Source of the DNA: Deltaproteobacteria bacterium
Lineage (GTDB): Bacteria; Desulfobacterota; Anaeroferrophillalia; Anaeroferrophillales; Tharpellaceae
Direction: 5' to 3'
Length of the DNA: 9,771 nucleotides
Assembly (NCBI GenBank): GCA_030595135.1
Contig: JAUVDU010000037.1
Coordinates: forward strand, 1 to 9,771
The position numbers and the translations under genes were made by a program. Of the stretch, positions 1 through 8,780 are shown piece after piece. The notes under the pieces are model-generated. The model was given only the letters and a program-made list of their open reading frames with translations. It had not been told where the DNA came from and did not search any database. Each line of letters starts with the position of its first letter. The first letter of the stretch is position 1.

Positions 1-203
1 TTGGTGATATCAGTCTCTTGGGTATGCCGCTGATCAGGGTGCTGGAAGCCAATAAGACCGGTCATGCTTTGAACCATAAGCTGGTTCAAGCCGTACTTGC
101 TAAAACTGAGGCTTGGGAAAAGGTTACAACCGGCGAGTGGATTGATAGTTCATTGCCGACCTTTGCGGTTCCGCGCCTGGTCATGGGTGAGGCTTTGTTT
201 TAG
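1..203 (+). CDS. 3' end of an unrecognised protein (partial, 5' end outside window)
   Basis: The frame is open from the first bases of the window and stops with TAG at 201-203, giving about 66 C-terminal residues that end in PRLVMGEALF. The frame continues to the left edge with no credible ribosome binding site inside, so this is read as the tail of a longer gene. A TTG at 18 is the first possible internal start but has no Shine-Dalgarno sequence. The visible residues are mixed helix-like sequence (VLEANKTGHALNHKLVQAVL) with no cysteine cluster, membrane segment or catalytic motif I recognise. It is convergent with the acetoacetate-CoA ligase gene and followed after 29 bases by a strong terminator. 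I can give no function. That it is coding is likely but not certain. Confidence 0.55.
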   Translation, partial: GDISLLGMPLIRVLEANKTGHALNHKLVQAVLAKTEAWEKVTTGEWIDSSLPTFAVPRLVMGEALF

Positions 204-232
204 TGGTTTTCCCCGGCGAATAATACTTTAAC

Positions 233-282
233 AGTAAACAAAAAAAGCCCCGCTTACAAAAGCGGGGCTTTTTTTGTTTACT
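233..282. terminator. Bidirectional rho-independent terminator, perfect 23-bp stem
   Basis: Bases 233-255 and 260-282 are exact reverse complements around a 4-base loop (ACAA, 256-259). The GC-rich core is GCCCCGCTT/AAGCGGGGC, flanked by A7 on the left and T7 on the right, so each strand carries a stem followed by a U-tract. It lies between the stop of the plus-strand gene (203) and the stop of the minus-strand ligase gene (320) and can serve both convergent transcripts. Confidence 0.93.
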
Positions 283-319
283 GAAGTCGACAGTGTTTTT
301 TTGATAACCGCTATCTTAA

Positions 320-2275
<1,956 letters not shown>

Positions 2276-2283
2276 CGTTTTCT

Positions 2284-2289
2284 CTCCTT
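2284..2289 (-). promoter_or_regulatory. Ribosome binding site fixing the ligase start
   Basis: On the minus strand the sequence reads AAGGAG, 8 bases before the ATG at 2275. This supports the downstream start over the in-frame ATG at 2335, which would place this site inside the coding region. Confidence 0.75.
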
Positions 2290-2357
2290 CATCTATTTTA
2301 ATACCACTTAACGTTAACTGTCGAATGTGGAGCAAAAAAATAAAATTTCAACGGCCC

Positions 2358-2385
2358 ATTTAACCGATTCGGGAGCACTTGTCAA
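2358..2385 (-). promoter_or_regulatory. Candidate sigma70 promoter for the acetoacetate-CoA ligase gene
   Basis: On the minus strand a perfect -35 box TTGACA (2385-2380) is followed after 16 bases by TTAAAT (2363-2358, 4 of 6 matches to TATAAT). Transcription would start near 2350, giving a leader of about 75 bases before the ATG at 2275. It was found by eye only. The -35 is convincing, the -10 moderate. Confidence 0.45.
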
Positions 2386-2451
2386 CTTGAAATCAGATTA
2401 GCTTTGGTGAAGCTTCTTAAATAAGGTTGTGTTTTTTTGAACTTTAAAAAC

Positions 2452-2480
2452 TGGAAATCAGTTGACTGATATGCTATGTT
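2452..2480 (+). promoter_or_regulatory. Candidate promoter and dyad upstream of the chemoreceptor gene
   Basis: TGGAAA (2452-2457) and TATGTT (2475-2480) are 17 bases apart, each matching 4 of 6 sigma70 consensus positions. The dyad ATCAGT-TG-ACTGAT (2457-2470) falls in the spacer and could be an operator. A sigma28-like alternative exists: TAAA at 2445 followed after 16 bases by ACTGATAT, 5 of 8 to GCCGATAA, which would suit a chemotaxis gene. None of these is strong, and the true promoter is unresolved. Confidence 0.25.
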
Positions 2481-2532
2481 AACAGTTGTTGACCGTTGAA
2501 TATGCTTGAGAAAGTTGGATTTATGAAGTTTT

Positions 2533-2539
2533 AAGGAGG
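2533..2539 (+). promoter_or_regulatory. Strong ribosome binding site of the chemoreceptor gene
   Basis: AAGGAGG lies 7 bases before the ATG at 2547. It decides the start: an in-frame TTG at 2541 directly abuts this site and is too close to be used. Confidence 0.85.
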
Positions 2540-2546
2540 ATTGGCA

Positions 2547-4676
2547 ATGCAGTTGAAACTCAGTCGGCAGATTTTTTTAGGGTTGGTTGTGATTGGGGGC
2601 CTGCTTGTGGTTTTAGGTCTGGTTTCGCACTTTGGCATCGATACGATGAATAAAAAGTCCCATGAGGCTGTCTTTGCAACTGAAACGATAATCGAATTAC
2701 AGAAAATGGAGATTGATCATCATAAATGGGCCGAGACGGTGGAGCAGACTCTTTTGCAACCATATACGCCGGGCTTACTGATTGACGTGACAACCGATGA
2801 CCGTAAGTGTGGTTTCGGTAAATGGCTTCATGGCGAGTCGCGTAAAGCTCTGGAAGTTCGTTACCCCCAACTCGCACCGATATTGAAAAAATTTGAGATC
2901 CCGCATCATTCGTTGCATGAGTCGATTATCGATGTCAACCTCAACTTGACGGAAGCAGAAGACCTTGAAGGGGCCAAAGGCGATTACCGTGCGCTTACGC
3001 AGCCGGCCTTGGAAGAGGTTCTAAAGATTTTTGTTGAGCTCGAAGAGGCTTTGTCCGAGATTAAACAGGCGGCCGAACATGCGGCGGCGGCCAAAGTTTC
3101 GCAAACCACGACCGCAGTTATGATCGTTGCTCTTCTGGGTGTGTTGATAGCTCTTGCCGTTATCTTCTGGGTGCGCTCCGGTTTTGCCAGGATCATGGGT
3201 GGTGAACCGGAAGATATGAACGAAACCCTTATCAAGATCGCCGAAGGGGATTTGACGGTAGCTATCGATGCCGGAGCTCGGCCGGGAAGTATGTTGGCGG
3301 CCTTGGGTAAGACTAAGCAGGGTTTGATCGAGATTGCCGGTGATATTTTTAAAGGGGTTGAATCTCTGACCCTCTCTTCGACCGAACTCTCTGCAATTTC
3401 CGAACGACTTGGCGATGCTGCCGGTAATGCCTCGGCTAAAAGTAATACCGTGGCCGCTGCTGCTGAAGAGATGAGCGTTAATATGAGTACGGTTGCCGAC
3501 GCATCCGAGACCACGGCGAGTAATGTTAATATGGTTGCGGCGGCGGCCGAAGAGATGACCTCTACGGTCGGTGAAATTGCTCAGAGTACGGAAAAATCCC
3601 GCTCCATTAGTCTGGCTGCAGTCGAGCGGGTGCGTCAGGCCTCGGAAAAGGTCGATGAATTGGGTCGAGCCGCTCAGGAAGTCGGCAAAGTTACAGCGGT
3701 GATCAATGAAATATCCGAGCAGACCAATCTTTTAGCTTTGAATGCAACAATTGAAGCGGCCCGGGCCGGTGAAGCCGGTAAAGGTTTTGCCGTAGTTGCT
3801 AATGAGATCAAGGAACTGGCCCGCCAGACTGCCGAAGCGACTCAGGATATTCGCCGGATTATCGAGGAGATGCAGGGTTCGACCGGGGCGACGGTTGAGG
3901 AGATTCGCGGAGTTACCACAGTTATTGAAGAGGTCAGTGAGTTGGTGACGACGGTGGCGGCGGCTATCGAAGAGCAGTCGGCGACGACCAGAGAGATTGC
4001 CGGCAGTGTGGCTCAGGCTTCCCAAGGAATTGCCGAAATTAACGAAAATATTGTCCAGAGTTCGACGGTAGCCGGTGAGATCTCGGCTGATATTGCTGAG
4101 GTTAGTGCCTTGGCCGGTGATCTCAGCGATAGTAGTGCGCAGGTAAATCACAGTGCCGCCGATCTTGGCGGTGTTGGTGAACGCCTGAAAAATATAGTTA
4201 TGCGTTTTAAACTTGATAAAAAAGCCGCTGCATCATTATCGTCATCGGCAACTTCAACCACTCAAGTTGCCGACCTGATGCCTTGGGGCAGCAGCCTGGA
4301 GAATGGGGTCAGCGAATTTGACAACCAACATCACCGGCTTGTCGATCTTATTAATGAACTCTATAAGGCGATGAAAACGGGGCGCGGTAACGATGTCATT
4401 ATCAGAGTGCTGGATGAACTGGTTGATTATACTGGCACCCATTTTGCGGCTGAAGAGAAGCTTATGGTCGAGCATCAATATCCTGATTATGACAGTCATA
4501 TCGTTATCCCTCGGGAATTTGTTGCTAAAGTCGTCGATTTTCAGAATAAATTCAAGTCCGGTGAGGCGACCATTTCACTTGATCTCTTAGAGTTCCTGAA
4601 AGATTGGTTGATTGGTCATATCAAAGGTGTTGATCGCAAATATGGGCCATTTTTCAATAGCAAAGGGGTTTATTAA
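2547..4676 (+). CDS. Methyl-accepting chemotaxis protein with predicted periplasmic CZB zinc domain and C-terminal hemerythrin domain
   Basis: Inner-membrane chemoreceptor of 709 residues that should control a CheA/CheW kinase array. Domains in order: TM1 (about 8-28); predicted periplasmic sensor (about 29-187) carrying the CZB signature, with H58-x2-W61, C88 in CGFGKW, and H120-x3-H124, the 3-His/1-Cys zinc set; TM2 (about 188-209); HAMP-like linker with GGEPEDM and IAEGDLTV (about 218-238); long MCP signalling coiled coil with its hairpin tip around [19 protein letters not shown] (391-409); Ser/Ala-rich linker (about 560-575); hemerythrin domain (about 578-701). Hemerythrin iron ligands visible are H595, H632, E636, H651, H691 and D696. 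The residue expected four after H651 is P655, not His, so one of the seven classical ligands is missing. Hemerythrin-tailed receptors such as DcrH sense oxygen or redox state. CZB domains bind zinc and in known examples respond to zinc or hypochlorous acid. The exact stimulus here is inferred. No CheR-binding C-terminal pentapeptide is seen. The gene is monocistronic between a divergent promoter region and a terminator. Confidence 0.93.
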   Translation: MQLKLSRQIFLGLVVIGGLLVVLGLVSHFGIDTMNKKSHEAVFATETIIELQKMEIDHHKWAETVEQTLLQPYTPGLLIDVTTDDRKCGFGKWLHGESRKALEVRYPQLAPILKKFEIPHHSLHESIIDVNLNLTEAEDLEGAKGDYRALTQPALEEVLKIFVELEEALSEIKQAAEHAAAAKVSQTTTAVMIVALLGVLIALAVIFWVRSGFARIMGGEPEDMNETLIKIAEGDLTVAIDAGARPGSMLAALGKTKQGLIEIAGDIFKGVESLTLSSTELSAISERLGDAAGNASAKSNTVAAAAEEMSVNMSTVADASETTASNVNMVAAAAEEMTSTVGEIAQSTEKSRSISLAAVERVRQASEKVDELGRAAQEVGKVTAVINEISEQTNLLALNATIEAARAGEAGKGFAVVANEIKELARQTAEATQDIRRIIEEMQGSTGATVEEIRGVTTVIEEVSELVTTVAAAIEEQSATTREIAGSVAQASQGIAEINENIVQSSTVAGEISADIAEVSALAGDLSDSSAQVNHSAADLGGVGERLKNIVMRFKLDKKAAASLSSSATSTTQVADLMPWGSSLENGVSEFDNQHHRLVDLINELYKAMKTGRGNDVIIRVLDELVDYTGTHFAAEEKLMVEHQYPDYDSHIVIPREFVAKVVDFQNKFKSGEATISLDLLEFLKDWLIGHIKGVDRKYGPFFNSKGVY

Positions 4677-4721
4677 GGTTAAATAGGCTGCAAGAGAGCC
4701 GAATAGGCAAAATATTGTTAT

Positions 4722-4749
4722 AAGGGCAGGCTGTGAGGCCTGCCCTTTT
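4722..4749 (+). terminator. Rho-independent terminator of the chemoreceptor gene
   Basis: A perfect 10-bp stem, AAGGGCAGGC (4722-4731) with GCCTGCCCTT (4738-4747), has a 6-base loop and runs into TTTT. It lies 45 bases after the stop of the chemoreceptor gene. The T-run is short, but the stem is strong. Confidence 0.85.
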
Positions 4750-4752
4750 GCG

Positions 4753-4769
4753 TTGGCTCTTTTCTTGCT
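4753..4769 (+). promoter_or_regulatory. Candidate sigma54 (RpoN) promoter
   Basis: TTGGCTCTTTTCTTGCT fits the consensus YTGGCACG-N4-TTGCW with two mismatches (A to T and G to T after TGGC). The essential GG (4755-4756) and GC (4767-4768) are at exact spacing. Transcription would start near 4780, leaving a leader of about 300 bases before the redox operon. It sits directly after the upstream terminator. No activator-binding site was identified. Confidence 0.4.
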
Positions 4770-4894
4770 GATAACGCACTTTGGATTTATTAGTTCGGTC
4801 TCAGTTTGCGTTTTCAGTGTCGAACTTTATATTTCAATGCTTTGTTGCTAATGTGTGGAATCAATTTTTACCGCTTATGTGTTAAACTTTACTA

Positions 4895-4924
4895 TTGCTA
4901 ATTAACTTTAGTTTTTAGTATGAT
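4895..4924 (+). promoter_or_regulatory. Candidate sigma70 promoter of the redox operon
   Basis: TTGCTA (4895-4900, 4 of 6) is followed after 18 bases by TATGAT (4919-4924, 5 of 6). The dyad TTTGTC-N4-GACAAA begins 9 bases downstream, where a repressor could act. Matched by eye only. Confidence 0.35.
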
Positions 4925-5078
4925 GTATACAGTTTGTCGCTTGACAAAGGCCTCGTGCTTATGTTAACAAGCTCCGCGAACACGCTAATGTGAGTGGTTG
5001 TTCATTTTTTATTTAGAGCTGTTGGGGCTGGTTTTTCCAATCTGTCCTTTTACAAGTTGACCAGGGAATGAAAAGGTT

Positions 5079-7058
5079 ATGCTGAATTCACTTGATGTAT
5101 TGATCATCGGCTTAAGTTTGGCGCTTCTGATTTTTGGATGTGCCGGAAAAATTGCGCGTTGGCGGGTCGGCGAACCCGAAATCCGGGAGGGAAATCGCGG
5201 TAAGCGTTTTGCCGCCATGTTTGCTTCGGTGGTCGGTCATGACCGGATCATGGAAGAGGCTTGGCCCGGCTATATGCATCTTTTCCTCTTTTTTGGTTTT
5301 TTCACACCCTTTGTTTTTGTCGTTTTTGCCCAGCTTCATATTGCGACACTGTCTCCGGGAGCCGCCGGGGTTGTTTCACTGGTACTTGATCTGATTGGTA
5401 CTTTGGCTCTGGTTGGACTGTTGATGGCTTATCACCGTCGTTACGGGGTTGAGCCTGACCGCCTTGATGAACGTGGTGGTGAAGATAGCCTGCTCTTGAT
5501 CTGGCTCCTTTTTATCTTTGTCAGCGGCTTTGTTGTTGAAGGCCTGCGTCTGGCAGTTACAACTCCCGAAGGTACCTGGTTTGCCCCGATTGGTTCACTG
5601 ATCGCTTTTGCTCTCTCCCCATTCAGCAGTGAAATCAGCGCCCAGACTATAACCTGGGTCTGGCGTCTCCATTTTTACGCAATTATCCTGCTTATCGGGA
5701 CTGCACCCTACACTAAACTCTTTCATGTTATTGTTGGAACGCTCAACAATTATTACCGTTCAGATAAACCAAAAGGCGTAGTCAGTCTGCTCGATATTGA
5801 AAACTCCGAGACTTTCGGGGTGGCTCATGTTCATCAGTTTACCTGGAAACAGCTCATGGACTCCGATGCCTGTATCCGTTGTGGCCGTTGTCAGGATAAT
5901 TGTCCCGCCTATCTTACGGATAAACCTTTAACTCCGAAAAAGATGGTTCAGGACATTCGTGACTGTCTTTATGATAAGAGTGCGATTATCGCCAAATGCA
6001 AGGCCGACGGCGAAGATATTACCTGGGGCCTTCCCGATGAAGAGAAGGTTTTGTGTGGCGGCTACCTGACTGAAGATGAAATTTGGGCCTGTACAACTTG
6101 TCGCGCCTGTATGGAAGTTTGTCCGATGTATGTCGAGCATATCGATAAGGTTGTCGATTTGCGGCGTAATCTGGTGCTTATGGAGTCCAGTTTTCCGGCT
6201 GAAGTCCAGCTGGTCTTTAAGAACTTTGAAAATAACAGTAATCCCTGGGGGCTGGGTTGGGCCGATCGCGGAAATTGGGCCAAAGATTCAGGGGTCACGA
6301 CGATGGCTGAAAACAGCGATGTCGAATATCTCCTCTGGGTCGGTTGTTCAGGCTCTTTTGATGACCGTTATAAGAAGGTTACAAACTCACTGGTTAAAGT
6401 GCTCAAGGCGGCTGGGGTCTCCTTCTCGATTTTAGGTAAAGAAGAGAAGTGTTGTGGTGATTCGGCCAGGAAGCTGGGTAACGAATATCTTTATCAAACA
6501 TTGGCGATGGAAAATATTGAGACTTTGAACGGTTACGGAGTCAAAAATATTATCGTCATGTGTCCGCATGGTTACAATACTTTGAAAAAAGATTACCAGC
6601 AGTTGGGTGGTAACTTTAATGTTCTACATCATACTGAATTTATCGCGCAGTTGTTGGCTGAGGGGCGTCTTGATTTAAAACGTCCTCTGGCAACTAGGGC
6701 GGTTTATCATGACTCCTGTTATCTCGGACGTTACAATGATGTTTATGCCCAACCTCGGGAAATCTTAGGTGAGATTCCGGGAATGGAGTTGGTCGAGATG
6801 GATCGTAGTCATAAGCGTGGTTTCTGCTGCGGGGCCGGTGGCGGCCGGATGTGGATGGAAGAGGATATCGGAACTAAAATTAATGATAACCGGGTCGCGC
6901 AGGCGCTCGAAAAAGAGCCTCAAATTGCGGTTACGGCCTGTCCTTTTTGTATGGTTATGTTTGAGGATGGTTTGAAGTTTCATAATCGGGAAAATGATGT
7001 CAAAGTCAAGGATGTGGTTGAGCTGGTTGCTGAAGCCCTGGAGGTTGGGGATGTCTAG
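5079..7058 (+). CDS. Fused NarI-like cytochrome b / HdrD-like iron-sulfur oxidoreductase
   Basis: Membrane-bound electron-transfer protein of 659 residues. The N-terminal half has about five hydrophobic segments (roughly 4-24, 66-88, 98-118, 138-160, 192-212), with H67, H87, H198 and H216 as candidate haem b ligands, as in nitrate reductase gamma subunits. A ferredoxin region follows with C265/268/271/275 and C338/341/344/348, each CxxCxxCxxxC, for two [4Fe-4S] clusters. Two CCG domains complete it: C423, C458-C459, C495; and C547, C583-C584, C621-x2-C624. The second CCG domain is complete. The first reads CPHG where CPHC is expected (G498), so it lacks its last cysteine. This architecture is that of HdrDE/HmcEF-like proteins and of the membrane 'DUF224' ETF:menaquinone oxidoreductases linked to ETF in fatty-acid oxidisers; no etfAB is visible here. 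The start at 5079 has AGGGA 11 bases upstream; a closer AAAAGG is only 2 bases away. It overlaps the cytochrome gene by 8 bases, so it probably feeds that complex from cytoplasm or quinone. The electron donor is unknown. Confidence 0.9.
   Translation: MLNSLDVLIIGLSLALLIFGCAGKIARWRVGEPEIREGNRGKRFAAMFASVVGHDRIMEEAWPGYMHLFLFFGFFTPFVFVVFAQLHIATLSPGAAGVVSLVLDLIGTLALVGLLMAYHRRYGVEPDRLDERGGEDSLLLIWLLFIFVSGFVVEGLRLAVTTPEGTWFAPIGSLIAFALSPFSSEISAQTITWVWRLHFYAIILLIGTAPYTKLFHVIVGTLNNYYRSDKPKGVVSLLDIENSETFGVAHVHQFTWKQLMDSDACIRCGRCQDNCPAYLTDKPLTPKKMVQDIRDCLYDKSAIIAKCKADGEDITWGLPDEEKVLCGGYLTEDEIWACTTCRACMEVCPMYVEHIDKVVDLRRNLVLMESSFPAEVQLVFKNFENNSNPWGLGWADRGNWAKDSGVTTMAENSDVEYLLWVGCSGSFDDRYKKVTNSLVKVLKAAGVSFSILGKEEKCCGDSARKLGNEYLYQTLAMENIETLNGYGVKNIIVMCPHGYNTLKKDYQQLGGNFNVLHHTEFIAQLLAEGRLDLKRPLATRAVYHDSCYLGRYNDVYAQPREILGEIPGMELVEMDRSHKRGFCCGAGGGRMWMEEDIGTKINDNRVAQALEKEPQIAVTACPFCMVMFEDGLKFHNRENDVKVKDVVELVAEALEVGDV
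7040..7044 (+). promoter_or_regulatory. Ribosome binding site fixing the cytochrome start
   Basis: GGAGG lies within the end of the preceding gene, 6 bases before the ATG at 7051. It argues against the in-frame upstream ATG at 6994, which would prepend 19 residues unlike a signal sequence. A second ATG at 7060 is possible. Confidence 0.7.
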
Positions 7059-8148
7059 GATGTCTGAAAAACAAATTTTTCCTAACGTACACCGGTGCTT
7101 TTCCGGAAGCCGGGTTTGGCAGCAGGTTCTTGGTTTGTTGCTGGTGCTTGGGTTGCTGGGACTCGGTGGAGATGCACAGGCCGTAAATCATGGAGCCGTT
7201 ACACCTGACGCGGCAACACCGGCAATAGTAACTCATATGACGGACACGCAGATTATGGTCAGCATTGATGGTTTACTGCCGATTCCAAAAGAAGTTGCGA
7301 AACCGCGGACCAATGAAGAGTGTATGAAGTGTCATAAAGAGCCGCACTTGACTTCCGGTCGACTTGACGGCTCCCAGGCGGAGCTTCATATCAGAGTTGA
7401 AGAGTTCAAGCAAACCCTGCATGGCAAAAAACTTGAGTGTATCGACTGTCATGAAGATGCGGCTTCGGCCAGGCATTGTCGCAGCGGTTTCAAAAAGGTT
7501 AACTGTCTTGCCTGTCATTCGAAAATCGAAGGCCTTTTTCCTTTCGGTGCGCGTGAGCGGCTGAAAAAGAAGAATGTCAGAATTCCGAAAAGAAAAATCG
7601 TTGGTGATAGTTTCTATCAGAGTATACATGGTAAAGATCTGCTGGCGGGTAAAGAGAATGCCCCCAACTGTCACCATTGCCATACCCGACACTATATTTA
7701 TGGGGCTAAAAATAAGCTTTCGACGATCAATCGTGCCAATCTGACCGATACCTGTGGTAGTTGCCATAAGGAACGGAAGATTTCGACACTGCTTGAGCAT
7801 GTGACGACTTTTCGCCTTGAAGCCCATCGTAAAGGTGACACAAGTTTCGATTATGATCGTGGTAACTGTATCGACTGTCACCAGGGTGAGGCAGTACACG
7901 GTCTTAAAGTTAATGAGGCACCATGTGCCCGTTGTCATAAGACGGATGTCAAAGTGAAAGAGGTTGCACTACTTGGTTTAGGGCCTTTCCACCTCTATCC
8001 GGATTATGAGAAGCAATATTCGGTCTGGTGTCTACGCAACTTTTATGGTGTCCTGGTTATACTCCTGTTGGTCGGAGCCGGTTGTGTTCTCTTTCTCTAT
8101 ATATTGAGACGTTCGGCCGACTATTATCGTAAAGAAGGGGGCGAGTAA
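7051..8148 (+). CDS. Membrane-anchored heptaheme c-type cytochrome
   Basis: Periplasmic electron-carrying subunit of 365 residues. It has an N-terminal export signal with a hydrophobic core (about 26-40) and a likely cleavage site DAQA|V after residue 44. Seven covalent haem sites CXXCH are seen at C91, C130, C152, C207, C235, C273 and C292. Further histidines suited to be distal ligands include H124 (LHGK), H141, H193 (IHGK), H214, H250, H259 and H283 (VHG). A C-terminal transmembrane helix (about 331-352) followed by basic residues (RRSADYYRK) anchors it with the haems in the periplasm. I do not assign it to a named family. It resembles the multihaem subunits that partner NrfD-type modules (Hmc, Qrc and Geobacter Cbc complexes). 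Its gene overlaps the upstream iron-sulfur gene by 8 bases and is 8 bases ahead of the ferredoxin-subunit gene. It probably exchanges electrons with the membrane module and a periplasmic partner. Confidence 0.92.
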   Translation: MSRMSEKQIFPNVHRCFSGSRVWQQVLGLLLVLGLLGLGGDAQAVNHGAVTPDAATPAIVTHMTDTQIMVSIDGLLPIPKEVAKPRTNEECMKCHKEPHLTSGRLDGSQAELHIRVEEFKQTLHGKKLECIDCHEDAASARHCRSGFKKVNCLACHSKIEGLFPFGARERLKKKNVRIPKRKIVGDSFYQSIHGKDLLAGKENAPNCHHCHTRHYIYGAKNKLSTINRANLTDTCGSCHKERKISTLLEHVTTFRLEAHRKGDTSFDYDRGNCIDCHQGEAVHGLKVNEAPCARCHKTDVKVKEVALLGLGPFHLYPDYEKQYSVWCLRNFYGVLVILLLVGAGCVLFLYILRRSADYYRKEGGE

Positions 8149-8156
8149 GAACAGCT

Positions 8157-8780
8157 ATGTCCAATCCGCATAAAACTAAAAGTGATCTGCCGCGTTGGGG
8201 AATGGTTATCGATCTTGATCGTTGTGTAGGATGTCACACTTGTGAGGTCGTCTGCAAGATCGAGAATGATGTTCCTTTGGGAATCTGGCGCAGTTGGGTC
8301 AAAGAGATTGAAAAAGGCACATATCCCGATGTCATTCGGGCCTTTCGGCCAACCCTCTGCAACCACTGCGAGAATCCAATCTGTGTTAAGGTCTGCCCGG
8401 TTAACGCCGCCTGGCAGCGTGAAGATGGTATTGTCATGCTTGACCCCCATCTTTGTGTCGGTTGTCGTTACTGTATGTCGGCCTGTCCTTATGAGGTTCG
8501 CTATGTTCATCCGACTAAGGGGATGATCGATAAATGTGATTTCTGCAGTACCCGGGTCGATGCCGGTCTTCAACCGAGTTGTGTTGAGGCCTGTCCGAGC
8601 AGCGCCCGGATTTTTGGTGATCTTAACGACTCTAAAAGTGAAGTGGCCAAACTGATAGCGACCAAAGCGGCCTCCACTTTGAAACCGGAGATTGGCACCG
8701 CGCCGAGAGTTTATTATATTGGTCTCGATGTTGCGACTTTGGAGATTAAGCGGGAGGTTAAACTGATATGGGAAAAGTAG
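8157..8780 (+). CDS. Four-cluster [4Fe-4S] ferredoxin-like subunit (NrfC/PsrB/HmcB type)
   Basis: Electron-wire subunit of 207 residues of the complex iron-sulfur molybdoenzyme class. All sixteen ligand cysteines are present in the usual four groups: C23/26/29/33, C68/71/76/80, C100/103/106/110 and C127/130/142/146, consistent with four [4Fe-4S] clusters. The opening PRWGMVIDLDRCVGCHTC is typical of DmsB/PsrB-like proteins. It has no Tat or Sec signal and no membrane helix. It therefore either stays in the cytoplasm or is carried across with a Tat-exported partner, as DmsB is; the Tat-signal protein encoded at 9694 would be the obvious carrier. The start at 8157 is 8 bases after the cytochrome stop with a weak ribosome binding site (only a G-rich stretch about 15 bases upstream), which suggests translational coupling. 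Its last 13 bases overlap the NrfD-like gene. Confidence 0.93.
   Translation: MSNPHKTKSDLPRWGMVIDLDRCVGCHTCEVVCKIENDVPLGIWRSWVKEIEKGTYPDVIRAFRPTLCNHCENPICVKVCPVNAAWQREDGIVMLDPHLCVGCRYCMSACPYEVRYVHPTKGMIDKCDFCSTRVDAGLQPSCVEACPSSARIFGDLNDSKSEVAKLIATKAASTLKPEIGTAPRVYYIGLDVATLEIKREVKLIWEK

Larger units (their letters stand above)
4750..5078 (+). other. Non-coding leader/control region of the redox operon
   Basis: About 330 AT-rich bases lie between the chemoreceptor terminator and the first ATG of the redox operon. I see no open frame with a credible ribosome binding site on either strand, no tRNA, and no hairpin followed by a T-run. It holds a sigma54-type match (4753-4769), a sigma70-type candidate (4895-4924), and a dyad TTTGTC-GCTT-GACAAA (4933-4948) overlapping a perfect TTGACA (4941-4946) that lacks a good -10 at normal spacing. 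The octamer TTGCTAAT occurs twice (about 4845 and 4895). The region is probably regulatory. An unrecognised small RNA cannot be excluded. Confidence 0.6.

Noticed and set aside
2276..2335. An in-frame ATG at 2335 that would extend the acetoacetate-CoA ligase by 20 residues.
   Set aside because: The AAGGAG site at 2284-2289 fits the ATG at 2275, and the family N terminus begins MKTPLWQPS. The extra residues look like translated leader.
2489..2517. TTGACC at 2489-2494 as a -35 box for the chemoreceptor gene.
   Set aside because: No acceptable -10 hexamer is found 16-18 bases downstream.
4960..4969. The decamer TATGTTAACA occurs here and again at 2475-2484, upstream of both plus-strand units.
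   Set aside because: Both regions are AT-rich, and a shared 10-mer between them is within chance expectation. Spacing to nearby TTGAC boxes differs (7 versus 13 bases).
6994..7050. An upstream ATG that would add 19 residues to the cytochrome.
   Set aside because: It lies deep inside the preceding gene without a Shine-Dalgarno sequence, whereas GGAGG at 7040-7044 matches the ATG at 7051.
7273..7938. A 221-codon open frame on the minus strand across the cytochrome gene.
   Set aside because: The opposite strand encodes seven CXXCH motifs with a signal peptide. The minus-strand translation has no recognisable domain and no ribosome binding site, so it is a shadow of codon bias.
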